A stretch of 64,000 nucleotides of DNA, from the NCBI RefSeq assembly GCF_001522545.3, contig NC_031770.1, positions 14,982,751 to 15,046,750 on the forward strand. Direction: 5' to 3'. Below the pieces are notes generated by a model. It searched no databases, had not been told where the DNA came from, and worked only from the letters and a program-made list of their open reading frames with translations. Source of the stretch: Parus major. Lineage: Eukaryota; Chordata; Aves; Passeriformes; Paridae. The translations under genes were made by a program, and so were the position numbers. This document shows positions 30,546 through 42,138 of this stretch, piece by piece (positions within the stretch are counted from its first letter, which is position 1; each line of letters starts with the position of its first letter).

Positions 30546-30710
30546 CTTTGGATGTGCTCTCAGAGTGATCTCTCTCTGGCCCATCTGGGAGGTTTAGCTG
30601 TGAGATTTCTTCTGCATTCAGTCTGACCCAGGCATTGTTGGGGGTTTCCTGATCTTTTGAGGTAAAGGAATATTCCAGCTCACAAGGTGATTCAAAGTTG
30701 CAGTCAAATA
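30546..30710 (-). CDS. ALK: ALK exon 3 (start of MAM domain 1)
   Basis: Second ALK exon in the window, 2 nt + 54 codons + 1 nt (165 bp, phase 1 at both ends). It opens MAM domain 1 of the ectodomain: the minus-strand reading begins FDCNFESPCELEYS, matching human ECSFDFPCELEYS, and later shows EEISQLNLPDGPER, matching EEASQMDLLDGPGAER (human from memory). Bird and human exons have exactly the same codon number. By eye about 40% of residues are identical, concentrated in the cysteines, the CELEYS block and the EE.SQ..L.DGP block. The acceptor is strong (ttttctttttccag|TATTTG), with a possible branch point about 35 nt upstream. The donor is TCCAAAG|gtaag. LTK, the closest paralogue, lacks MAM domains, which favours ALK. 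Exon 4 was not found to the left, consistent with a very long intron 3. Confidence 0.96.
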
Positions 30711-31412
30711 CTGGAAAAAGAAAATGGACACAGAGCTTGCCAGGTTAATTAAATCCAGGGTCTTCTGTGCTCAAAAGTAAGTATACATACAGGTGCATGC
30801 ACATTAATTTTATGATATTTCATATTCCTTAATTATAATTTTATAATTAATTTTGTAAGTTAGAGCTTTATTTTTTCCATAATGAGGTAAAAAGAAATAA
30901 TAGGGAATTCTGTAAAGAGGCTTGCAAAAATGGGCCTGAAATGGGCCACACAGAGAGGTTCATTATGGAGGCAGCAGCAAATCAAAAGGAAAGCCCAAGA
31001 GCCAGTAATTCCCCTTCAGGACAGGTCAAAGGGCAGCTCAGGCTAAAGTGGGGAAAAGCATCATCTGGATTGAAAGGAAAATAGCTTAGTCAATGGATGA
31101 AATGGAACAGAAAGCCAATCTCTTCTGGGATGCAGTTTCAAATTCAAGCAGGACCATTAGAGTGCAAAGACTCCTAACGTGATTCACATCATCCATGTGA
31201 GCACAGAACTCTTAGCAAACAGAGTCATCTATCCTGGGCATATGGAATGTGCTGGAAGCCACTGGGTCTGTACCCCAGGAGGTGACATTCTGAACCCCAG
31301 GGTTTGAAACTTTCCTGAGACAACAGAAGCAGCAGAAACCTGAATTGCTGCTGCAGAACTTCAGCTTCCAGGCAGCACAGCCAGCAACTGCCTCCAACAA
31401 AGATTTCTCTTT

Positions 31413-31468
31413 TTGATATGTTTCCCTAGAGAAACATATCAAGAGGAGTTGTACCCTGCTGGTACAAC
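31413..31468. repeat. Two adjacent perfect inverted repeats (hairpins)
   Basis: First hairpin: arms ttgatatgtttc (31413-31424) and gaaacatatcaa (31431-31442) with a 6-nt loop. Second hairpin: arms gttgtacc (31448-31455) and ggtacaac (31461-31468) with a 5-nt loop. Both are perfect and only 5 bp apart. They lie in ALK intron 2, about 700 bp upstream of the exon 3 acceptor in transcript direction. Confidence 0.9.
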
Positions 31469-34400
31469 TATGATTCACTTCCCAGTGGCCAGTTTACCAT
31501 CACACCATAGTTCATTTTGCTTAACACAACATGCAGTGACAACCTGCAAGGATTTTACTTTTAATTGCCAAGATCATAAAATTTTCTTGAATGGCCAGTA
31601 TACATTTGCTTTTGTCACCACACTCAGCACAATATTCAGTAAGAGAAAGAAATTATTTTAGAACTAACTCAGTGTTCCTGAACAGGCTAGATCCATTTGA
31701 AAAGGTCCAAGAAAAAAAAATACAGCTGCTCCTTGGAGTATTCTGCGCTGTCTTTCTGTCTTGCCATACTATGCAGGTGAAACAAATAATCTGAATTGAC
31801 ATTACTGAAATTAACTGATTTTTTTAAGCTTCAATTACATTCCCTGTTAAACATCTAATTTCTTCTTTGTGGGCACAGATTTATGTAGTTCATTTTCCTA
31901 TTCTCCTGGTGATAAAATATTTTCTAATCTGAAGGTTAATACTGTTGCCCTCTTGCTATACTTTTCTCAGCTAATTTCCCTTTTTAACAGCAAGCTGGAA
32001 GGAACAGAGTCTTTTTTCCAGTTTATATTTGATTTTCTTAATCAAATGCTTTATCATTCACTCAGCATTTTAAATACTTCACAACACCAGGGAAACGATA
32101 TAACATAAGTAGCCCATTTACACCACAGTAACAGGGATTACACACATTTCCTTGAATCCAAATGCACAAGCCCCTACTCTCTTCAAGCCTCTAAGTTATC
32201 AATATAAATTTCATGATACATGAAGCACACTTCAATTTAGGCAGTGGGGAACTGTGGATATATTCATGCAGTTTACTACTGCAATATCATATCCAAACCT
32301 CAGACCACTTATTTCTAGTCCCTTAGATGGTCTTAAAAAGAGCAAAACAAAAAGAAAAGAAACAAATCCAAAACACAAACACCAAAATTTTTTTGAACTG
32401 AAGTGTTAGGAGTATGTTGAACTTTGTACCTAAGCCCAGATGGACAAAAGCGCAACCAAACACTCACCTATAGGTCACAGAACATATATGATCTTTACTA
32501 GTCACTGGGAACACCTTGAGCAGTATGTGTTTTAAGGCACTGTAAAAAAAACTATGGAGGGAAGAAGCACAGCTCCTACAAGGATTTTTTTGACAGAAGT
32601 CACTGGATGACAAATGGGAAAGCCCAGGCCAAGGACCACACATAGCAAGAGCAGTAATTTCAAACCAACTATTTCGTTCTTTGTGCACTTCTCTTCCTGA
32701 TCAATCTCGTATTTTCTTTGGCTTTCCAGCAGTTGCTGCTTGCTTCCCCTCCTCTCCTGCCCAGCTGCTGGGAACAGAAGCCTTTGTGCTCTCTAACCCT
32801 CTTGACCCAAGCAGAGAGGCCATGGATACCCACCAGGCACTCTCATTCTCCTCCTCCAGTCCCCCTGACTGTCTGATTGTGGTGCCACAAGCACTCAACA
32901 GCCAGCTCTGCTCCCGGCTTTGGTCTCAGTGTCCAGAATCCCCACCTCAGAAGAGAGCCATCAATCAGCTGTGCAGCCCTTAACACAGCAGGCCTCTGAC
33001 CTACAACTGGTACAACTTAATTGGGGAAAGTGATTAAATACCAGTCACTGCTCATAACCAGTGTTATGACCCCTGCAGACAGCTAAAGCCTCTGCCTGAA
33101 GGGGGGAAAGTAAAGGAAGAAAAGGCAAGCAGCAATGCCATTTCCTTTCCTTGCAATGAATGGCTTACAGAGAGTGGGCATGATCTAACATGCCTGCTGT
33201 GCTCACACTGAATATCCTTCACAACAGGTTGTTCCTTGGAAGAGAGCGAGACTATTTAGCTCACACATCTCACAGTGCCCCTGATTCAGTGGAAACACAC
33301 TTGCAACTTTTACATGATTCAATAGTCCCCTCACATCACCAGAATATTGGTACTTTTTATAAGCTCTTATTTAAATTAATCCTGTATGAGACACAAATTT
33401 CAGTGCTATTATCCTATTCAGTACAAAGGAATGATGACAAAGAAATGCTATCTGATGCAACACAGAAAAATCTATGCAAACAGCATCCAGTCTTCCAAGG
33501 CTAACATTAACTTCCTACCCTCAGGCTTTCCTTCTTTCACAATGTCCTTCACTATCGACAATGTAATATACCTCATAAAAAAAGAATTATATAGTTTTTT
33601 TCTTGCTGAGAAGCTGGTCTTGGTATGTTAGCTATTACAAGACCACATAAGCCACACTTGCAAATACAAAACCCGCATAATACTTGAATTGCTGCCACAA
33701 ATCACCTGCCATTTTTTACACCTCAGCATAAAAAAATAATGTTTCTCTTTCCTTTTTCACTTTTGTCTTAACATTTAAAGGCTGCACTAAGTTTATTGTT
33801 TTCTTGCCCAGTTAAGCACAGAAAGCAGTAGCCATGTGCCTTTGGAAGTTGGATAAAGGCCATTCTGCCTTTTTTTTCCTACTGAAAAACTAAACATTGC
33901 AGGAAAGGCAATTAAAACTAGCACAACTTCTAGTGGTTATTTTTTTTAAAACCACTATCAATATAAATTGACTAGATACAGAGCTATTGGACCTGAATAC
34001 TGTGCTTAGTCAGTAAAATGGTGTGATTTTTTGTGATTTCTGATGATTTTCTAAAAGAAATGTCAGAGATTTAAACCAAGTACAGGCATTTATGTCAGAA
34101 CTATATTGACACTGCAGATCCTAAATGCTCTATAGGAGTTTTAAGTTCCATATAGAAAAAAAAAATAAAGTCTCTTCTTAAATAATAAATAAAAAAAAAA
34201 TCCCAAAACAGAACAAACAACTCTTTGTCCAACAATCTCTTTTATCTGTAACTGCTGGGCATGAGAGAGGCAGAACAGATAATTTATTAGAAACCTATTT
34301 CATCATCAGTATGCCTTTAAAGAAGAAACAAAAGTGATGCTTAAATCAAAATAAGATAAAAACCTGTTTAAGAAAGGCTGTAGACGTAAATCAGTTCAGC

Positions 34401-37400
34401 TTTTGGTATGTAAAATGATACAGAATATTAACCACAGACTGAAAAGCCAATCAAGCTACTATTCAATTAAAAAGACACTGGAATCTGTGCATGTCTGATT
34501 ATGTTAGAGTCTTGTGAGTGTTTCAATTTATTTATTTTTATCAACACACCTAACAACAATAATTTGTGCTCAGATAACTAAAATATCTGGCAACCACATC
34601 TGTTTCAATTAAACTGATTAGAGTTTCTAATAAACAAATGCCTTAAAATAGTAGCATAAGTAGTGTAAGTAATACACAGTATTCAAAACACAGTAATCAG
34701 TGGAAAGTATTATTTTACATTGTATCAGGTCAAATTATGGATCATTCACTTTTAGGTCATCTTGGATTATTTGTGTAACCACATATCACAGAAACACACC
34801 TTATTTAGAACAAAAATAACCTAATACTGAGAGATTTTTAAAAAAACTCTTCCTGTTAAGAAACTACTCTGTGTATCCTTTTTTTCAGCTGCCCAACAAA
34901 AATAAAGGTTTATTTGGTCTAAACCACTTTTCCTTTCAACCACAAAAACCTTACCAGCAGGTAGTTTCCTCTTAGTCTGCTCCTATCTAGTTCTACACGT
35001 TCTGACTTTAAAAGGTCCTTTTCCCTCCTGCTCTGCTGACTCTTACAAATCACTCCTCCTCAATTACTCTCAGCTGGGCACACCTTTGAAAAGGTGTGGT
35101 TGCTTTCTCACTGCGCTACCACGGCCAAGGGAGCAGGGAAAGGTTCTCTGTTCTCAGCAGGACCAGCTTAGTGAGGTACATCCTCTCTGGCACCTCATCA
35201 GCTTGCACATGACTAATTTATACAACATCTACAGACAAATGCACAATGTAAAGGTCACTCACACCGATCAAGTCAGGACCACAATCTCCCTCAAGAACTC
35301 TCAGCAGCAACAATCACAGCAGCAGTGTAGAAACAGATAAAATATTCTTGCACAGGATGTCTTTTTTCAATACAAATATTGACAGATACTCCTTGTGGAG
35401 GAGACATAATTTAAATTGTGCAGTAGAGATCTGCTCTGCTGAGTGAGCTTTGAGACCTCCATCAATACCCACTAACCTCTATTTTACTCATGTTATAAGG
35501 CCTATAAGCTTTTAATTTATGACAGGGAAATGACAAATTGATTTTCCAGTTATTAATCCTAGTGACAGAGCCAGTTCCTAAAGCCTTCCTATTCCCTCTG
35601 AGTACAAAAGGGCACAGGGCATTCAATCTAAGGGTTTCAATTGCCTCATCAGGCCTTTCTGAATTTCTATTCACCAGGGTGCACATGTGGGGTGCCACAA
35701 AGAAGCCTGCAGTGATAAGTATTTCTCCCTGAAAGTAGAACGTAAATAGGAGACACTGCTCTCTCTGTCTGTCAGCTGATCTGTCTGCTGAACACCCAGA
35801 AGGACCCAAATACAGGCCAGGTCCTTGGAAGTGAGCATTTCTTACTGGCACAAAGAAGAGATGAAACTTCTTGCAAATTAAGTCCTGGTGCGATATTTCA
35901 GCTGCGCAACTGGAGTTACAGCAGCAATTTAAAATAAGGGAATCTACCACAGAATGGAAGGGCACAGCAAAAAAGCCCAAAGGGAAAGGGAAAAGGTGTT
36001 GGAAGTCACACAAATTCAAGAGCAAAAACAATTGCAGCGTTTAACTGCCTTGCTCCTGCTGAGCAAGCAAGTCTAAAGGGACACTTTCACCTCTTTCCTT
36101 CCATTGCCTAGCCCTGAGAAAGGGCAGACTGCACATTTTAAGGGATGCTTAAGTGACACGTATCCCTGCCAGGCACCCTGGGTCATACTGCCCTTAGCAA
36201 ATGCTCCTGCCAACAATCACTGCTCCTTGGGCTGCTGCTCCAGGAGCTGACAAATGTGAGAGCAGCAGCATGGCCTGAGAGGGGATGTGGGGAACTGGGG
36301 AGGCACTTGGGGACAGCCCCCCAACACTGCTCCGTCCAGCACAGCTTTGGGGTCCATACCATCTGATGGAGCTCAGTCACCTGCAAGTGCAGCAGTGAGA
36401 TCAGCTGGGCACCGTGCCAGCTCCTCTCCCTGCCCTGAGACACAGCCTGTGCTCACCAGGGACCTCCTTTTCATTTCAAACTACTTAGCACAAGTTAGCT
36501 TATCGCTCTCTGTGTCCTTCCTCCTCACCAGCAGGTCTCTGAGCACGATGCCCTGACCTTGAAAACACTGACAGGGCTGCTGCTGTACCCTCACAGGGCA
36601 TCAAGGGCTCTTCAGAGCTTGCTGCCTGCAAGGAAGGGTTCAGTGGGGCCAGTTTCTCCCCAGCACCCAGGAGTTGTGGCTGTTGGGAAGGGTCAAGGCT
36701 GGTAGTGCCAGCACTGCTCATCCCTTTGATGCCCACCTTGAAGGAAAACCACACACGTTTCCTTTGGAAGGGGCTTTAAGGTTATTTTGCATTTTGAAGA
36801 AAAAGTTTTAGAGGAGCAACACCCTGGGGAATATCCCAGCAACAACCTGGGAAGGGGGCCTGGGCCTGGATGCCCTGCACAGAGCAAGCTGCCTGCCTCC
36901 CTGTGGAGCCCAGAGCTCTCCTCATGCCAGATGCATTTAAATGAATCCTCTGGGGAGTGAGCCACGATGGATGGGCCACTGCTTAGAGAAAACAGCAATA
37001 ATGCAGCTATTCATTTATTTGTTAAGAGAATCGTAAAAATGACAGCATTTACTTTATATCCACCCAACCCCTCAGCGTGCACCAGGGACTGAATCACCAA
37101 AATCTCTGACAGCTGCTTTGTTCAGTGAAAATCAAACTACAAAGAAAGGGCCAGGACTCCTTCATCAATCAATTATAAGCACAGTCTTTCAAGACAGCTA
37201 CAGAGAGAGGTGTGAGAAAGGGGTGTTGGGAGAACAACTAGCAACAGCTCTCGTTTTCATTCCTCCTGCTCCAAGAAGTGTCAGAGCTCATTCTCCACAC
37301 AAGAAATATTTGTCCACCAAGTCTCCCATGTATGCAGCAAAAAACAATACATGAAAGTGCATTTCTAATGCCAGTTCTGGCCAAAAAAACTAAGTACTGA

Positions 37401-40400
37401 CTAACAGCAGTCAGTTGTTAGAAAACATGCTCTAGTTGGCACAAAACAGTAGCTGGATGAACTGTCATATTTTGTCAATTCATACAAGGAACCTCTTGCA
37501 TGAATTTCAAAAGATCTCTAGAGAAAATGAATACTTGAGAGATGGGGAGAAAAGACATTTGTTGTCTTACTGTGTGTTATTTTATTATTGAAAAATGTTG
37601 AGCTGTCACAGACATATTATCTGCAGATAAAAGATGATATAAGGAAAAAGAAAGTTAACATTTCTCCTTAATAAGACTTTTTCTTCCTTCTTGCTTAACA
37701 CAGCCTTTGGTTTAGCTAGGCAGATGCTGCACTTCCTGACTTTCCTCCTTTTGGATTTCAGCACCACTGCACATAGCCAAAATACCATCTAATTGTTAAG
37801 CAAGAATTCCTGCAAATGTATACAGGGTCACAACATCTTCTATTTTATATGGAACAAATCTATTAATGTGGTGTGAGTAACTGCTGTTAACTGAAGCCTT
37901 GCCCTATTCCATCCATAATGCTATTTCCAAACTACATTAGAATACTTGTAAGATTGCAAAAAGGATGTGTTTGAATGAAGATGATACATCACTTTCCCAG
38001 TATCTTTACTCAGAAAACATTGATTCAGTTTTCCTCTGGGTTGAAGTAGCATCCTCCTTGTTCCTCTCCTGACTTTATCTCACCTCCAAACAGGATCTTG
38101 CTGTAACTGTAATCTGTTTGTATCCATACATCTCACTGTGCCATGCTGAGCCGAGAATCACAACAGCTTTATCATTCTGCAGATGTCAGTAGTAGTCTGA
38201 TTTGTTGTAGAATTATCAAGCAAGTAGTCATGGGATGCTAACTGTAACATGAATACATCTGGCTGGTGTCCTCTTTCTCTCCATCTTCCCTTTCATTCAA
38301 TGTTCAGACTCACTGAGTTTCATGGCAGCAGTGTCTATCTGGTACCCAACTGACATGAATGAAATGGTGCATAGGACCTACCAGGGAAAAAAATTAATCA
38401 TCTGACAGCTTGCTGAGCAGCTGCCATACCACTGAGCATCAAATAACGCAGCAAGAATGACCCCAAATTATCCCACAGTAAAATTACTTGGGCTATTTTT
38501 ATTTTTTTAAGTTGGCAAACCAAATTCAGGAAATTAGGAAATCATCACAGACGACATTCCATTAGAAAGTGTTAAAAAAACCCCAACAACCCTGTCAAAT
38601 TAGTTTTCTGAAGACACAGAGTTGAGTGAAATTATTAATAAGTTGTTAATTGAGGCCATCCTGTGGATTAGGCTTTTAGTACCTATTAAATCAAAGCTGT
38701 GAATAATTATGCATTCTTGTAGGTGTGTGTTCCTCCTCTGCTCAACTCACCTTTTCTAGATGTTTTTAAGCATAATAGTGACTAGGTAGCCAAATTTGCT
38801 CTCATCCTGAGTTTTAGTCCCAGATGACTTTGCCATCCACCCACCATTTCCTAAGTTTTAGGGTGGCAAAAAAAAGTCTATGAACTATATAACCTGAGAG
38901 GGGTACTTCAGTACTTGGCCCAATGCTGGTTCAGAGCAGCCAAGGAGTTCAGCTGCTACTGGACAAAGTGTCAAAGAGACACAAAGCCAGCAGTAACATA
39001 AGAACAGTTAAAAAGAAAAATCCAACTCCAGCAGTCCAGCATGGCAACCTTAGGCCTGTTATTCAAATGAAATGTGTTCTTCTTTCAAAGCAGAGTTTCA
39101 GTGAGTAGAATTGCATTTGAATTTTGCTCCAATCAATAGCACTTTCTGCAGCTGCCACCACACCCTGCCAGGATCATGCTCCAGGAGCAGGGTTGTTGGC
39201 TGGCCCAGGGAGATGGAGAGGATGGGGCAAAGAGGGATGTGTTAACTGCATGAAGGTCCAGAGGGGCAGCTGTCATCTGGAACCCCTATTACACAAGATT
39301 ATAAGATTTTATGTAGTGGACAATTGATTTCTTATAGAATACCTGTACAGAAGAGAAAATTAACATTCAACCAGCCAGGACAAAAAATGAAATATGTGGC
39401 TGGGTGCAGTTAATCATGTAAGCCTCAGGACAGAGATCCATCAGATCTGAAAATGGAAGATTAATATGCTACCATAAGTCCACATATGCAGAATGCATTA
39501 CAATTTGTTCTGGCCACAGGAAATAGTCTGAGTGTACCTCATGAGAACAAAAGGATATAAAAAATTTGGAGATTTAAAGTCTCTTCCTGCCTCACAGGTT
39601 GAATTCCCAGATAATTTTGACTTCACATGCAGTTTTTATTCTTTTTCTGAAAGGCAGGTGGATCTTGCATCTCTGAGATGACTGATGATTAATCAATGCT
39701 TGGATTGAGGCAAATCTAAAAAAATCTCTAGACAAAACAGAAAAAAAGTCTTGTGAATGCACCACTCAAATATCTTCTTGTGCCAGCGATTATCTTTTGG
39801 GATTCAAAGATATCATCAGGCACTGTTCCTGCCAGAACTACCAGAAAGAGTCTGTCAGAACTTTTAATTCTGAGCAAAAGAGAGGAGAACTTAGTTTGGC
39901 AGAGGAAGAAAAACACCATGTATCAATTTACTCACTCTTTCAATCAGAGATTTCTCCAACAGCAGAACACAGAGAAAGTGTAATTAAGACAATTAATATT
40001 GCCCCACTCCAGCAATGTCAGCCAGTTAATTAGATGGGCCCCATCAGATGATTAGGCAAACAAAGTTTTGATAAAAGTTTTATTGAGTACTTGGTAATCA
40101 GTCATGCTGGGAGCAGTAAGGAAAGCTGACAGAAGAAGAGATCACTCTGGTAGTAAAAGGCCACTGGGTTTTGTTTCTGCTTATGATTTATTGTGTGATT
40201 TTGGATTAACCACTAATCAGAAGGCTGGGTCCTGGGACAACAGTACTCACCTAGAGCTTGGATGGTCTAACTTTGTCTTCTTCCTCACTCTGCTGAGTCC
40301 CTGCATGACCTTCACAGAGCCATGTAGATCCAGGGCCACTAATCAGCCACTGAAAAGAACTCTCCACCCTGTGGAGACAGAGTAGCTGGACAGAGCAGCT

Positions 40401-40424
40401 CTGAACAGAAATCCAGCTCTCTGG

Positions 40425-40479
40425 GAAGTTTGCTAATAAACCAAGTTTACTTGGTTTGGTAAAGAAGTTTACTAATAAA
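40425..40479. repeat. 16-bp direct repeats flanking a 9-bp hairpin
   Basis: gaagtttgctaataaa (40425-40440) recurs as gaagtttactaataaa (40464-40479), 15 of 16 identical. Between and overlapping the first copy lies a perfect inverted repeat, aaaccaagt (40438-40446) and acttggttt (40449-40457), with a 2-nt loop. Confidence 0.88.
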
Positions 40480-40698
40480 ATTATAGCCACTAAGCCAGTG
40501 GCTTTAAGCTGAAGGTATGCAGAGTAATAGAAGTTTCAAGAAGCATCCTCTTATTCTTGGGCTATGCCTACAGGCTCTGCTGCACATGCACACATCAGTC
40601 CTCTGTGGGCTGCAAATCTCAAGTGGCAGGAAGTGTCTGTACAGTGATGCTATGGGGTGTTCCAGCCTGAAATGTGTTCCTTCCAGGGCTACTACCCT

Positions 40699-40726
40699 TT
40701 AATTAAATTAAATTAAATTAAAATAA
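40699..40726. repeat. (AATTA)n microsatellite
   Basis: About four and a half AATTA units. The 11-mer ctaccctttaa occurs on both sides (40692-40702 and 40733-40743), so the array sits between short direct repeats. Confidence 0.9.
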
Positions 40727-41449
40727 AGACTTCTACCCTTTAACTTAAATTTTTGTAAATGTTATATTGGAAAGCTAGAAAAAGCAAATTATTCCTGCCT
40801 CTCTTCAAGATTCTCTAGATATTTCAAGGTGCATGTCCTAAATTACACCTACTGAGGAAGAAAACAGTTTAGACTTGTCCTGAGTGAATATTGTACTTTG
40901 TGTAACACCTCATCAAATTCCTGCCTTTCCTTGCAAAACAGATAGTTGGAATATGGTAGGATTTAGTCTTGTGCAATCAGCTAAAATCATCATAAATCAT
41001 TTCTGCTGAGATGCAGTACATTTATCTCCATGTGATGCTGTCAGATGGAATCAGTGCTCTTAGGTTTTAAGAACAAAGCCTTCCCTTAGAATAGTATTAC
41101 TGAGAAACTGAAAGAGTTTAGGAAGAAGTAATAAAGGATAAATTAAAAACCATTCTTGCAACTTCTGAGAAAACCAAGTAAGGGAAAAAAGATTGTACTA
41201 CTGTTGCTTCCAAAATGAAATTGGTGTGTCCTCATCACTCAAGCAGATACAACAGCTAGGAGCAGATATTGTATGCCAGTGGAAAGAATATATATTGCAC
41301 ACATAAAAGGCTGCAACATAAATTTGAAGAAATATGGGGCTCCTTCATATAGGTAGGTCAAACTTTTCCCTCAAGCAGATAATTACAGGCTTGGGGTGAG
41401 TAAATCTTATTAGCCTCTCAGCACCTTATCTCCCTGCGTAGAGACTGGT

Positions 41450-41471
41450 AGTAGATATATAGTAGATATAT
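41450..41471. repeat. 11-bp perfect tandem repeat
   Basis: agtagatatat is present twice back to back (41450-41460 and 41461-41471). It lies in intron 2, about 550 bp downstream of exon 2 in transcript direction. Confidence 0.88.
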
Positions 41472-42018
41472 TCTACTGCAGTCACTTTCTGGATTGCATG
41501 TTAGATATTGCCTTGCGCAGTCCAGACCCAGCTACGGCCATCGTACTTCACAGTGCAATGGCCATGGATAGGTCATACCAGAGAACAGATGAAAACACAT
41601 TCCCAGGTTTTTGAAGGGATAGGTGTTAGAAAAGGAGCTGGAAAGCAGAAAGTTCAGTACACAGCTCCTCTCTTTGTGATATTGGCAAATTTCTACATAC
41701 CACTCAAATGCTACAGTCTGGGCCCTTGTTTTAGAGGGAGCAGGGCAGGCTGGGACAGCCCAGGTCACCAGGCACCTCCATAGAGATAGAAATGACCTCA
41801 GGCTGGGCTGGGCTCAAATCCTGGGCCCTTGGGCATGGTGGGGGAAGTCCCAGGGGCATCTGGTAAGGGGTACTAAGGCTTACTAGTGCCCTCAAATGCT
41901 GCCAGTACGGATATTTTACCATGAAATATTTGACTTGCTTTGCTTTACTCCAGTATTACACCAAAACCTTTGGCAGGGAGTTTCAGCCTCTTGAGGATAA
42001 CATATTCATGGTACTCAC

Positions 42019-42138
42019 TGTGTCGTCCTCTGTGGGAATAGAAAGGGGATGTATCTCTCATGACCCAAGTCAAGTTCCAAGCAGAGTAACGAGGAGGAAG
42101 AGAAGTGCTCCTTGCTGTGTGATCCGAAGGGCTCAGAC
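42019..42138 (-). CDS. ALK: ALK exon 2 (extracellular region before MAM domain 1)
   Basis: Internal coding exon of the receptor tyrosine kinase ALK, a plasma-membrane receptor for ALKAL ligands. Read on the minus strand it is 2 nt + 39 codons + 1 nt (120 bp, phase 1 at both ends). It contains the block WNLTWVMRDTSPFYSHRGRH, which matches the human ALK block around WNLTWIMKDSFPFLSHRSR (human sequence from memory). The NLT N-glycosylation sequon is kept, and 19 codons lie before WNLTW in both species. The acceptor follows a T-rich tract (...tttttatgaaag|GTCTGAG), with a possible branch point 'ctaat' about 40 nt upstream (42176-42180). The donor is CGACACA|gtgagt, unusual in having A rather than G at -1. 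The terminal A joins the TA of exon 3 to make an Ile codon. Exon 1 is outside the window, so the preceding residue is inferred to be Gly (G|GT). Confidence 0.95.

Larger units (their letters stand above)
30711..42018 (-). other. ALK: ALK intron 2, complete (11,308 bp, phase 1)
   Basis: The only complete intron in the window, from donor gtgagt (42018-42013) to acceptor ttttccag (ending 30711). As I recall, the human counterpart is roughly twice as long, in keeping with the compact introns of birds. I recognise no CR1 or LTR insertion. It contains adjacent perfect hairpins (31413-31468), a direct-repeat/hairpin cluster (40425-40479), an AATTA microsatellite (40699-40726), an 11-bp direct repeat (41450-41471), a GC-richer patch at about 36180-36990 and a 189-codon open frame (35462-36031) that I do not call a gene. 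The rest shows nothing recognisable. Confidence 0.88.

Noticed and set aside
32681..32983. GC-richer open frame of 100 codons considered as a coding exon or CpG island
   Set aside because: Few CpGs, no splice-site pair in frame and no recognisable domain.
35308..35332. CAG/CAA cluster suggesting a polyglutamine coding repeat
   Set aside because: Short, interrupted and not within a supported reading frame.
40178..40225. Possible reverse MIR core ('gtgtgattttggattaacca')
   Set aside because: Only two weak landmarks in order. Too short to call.
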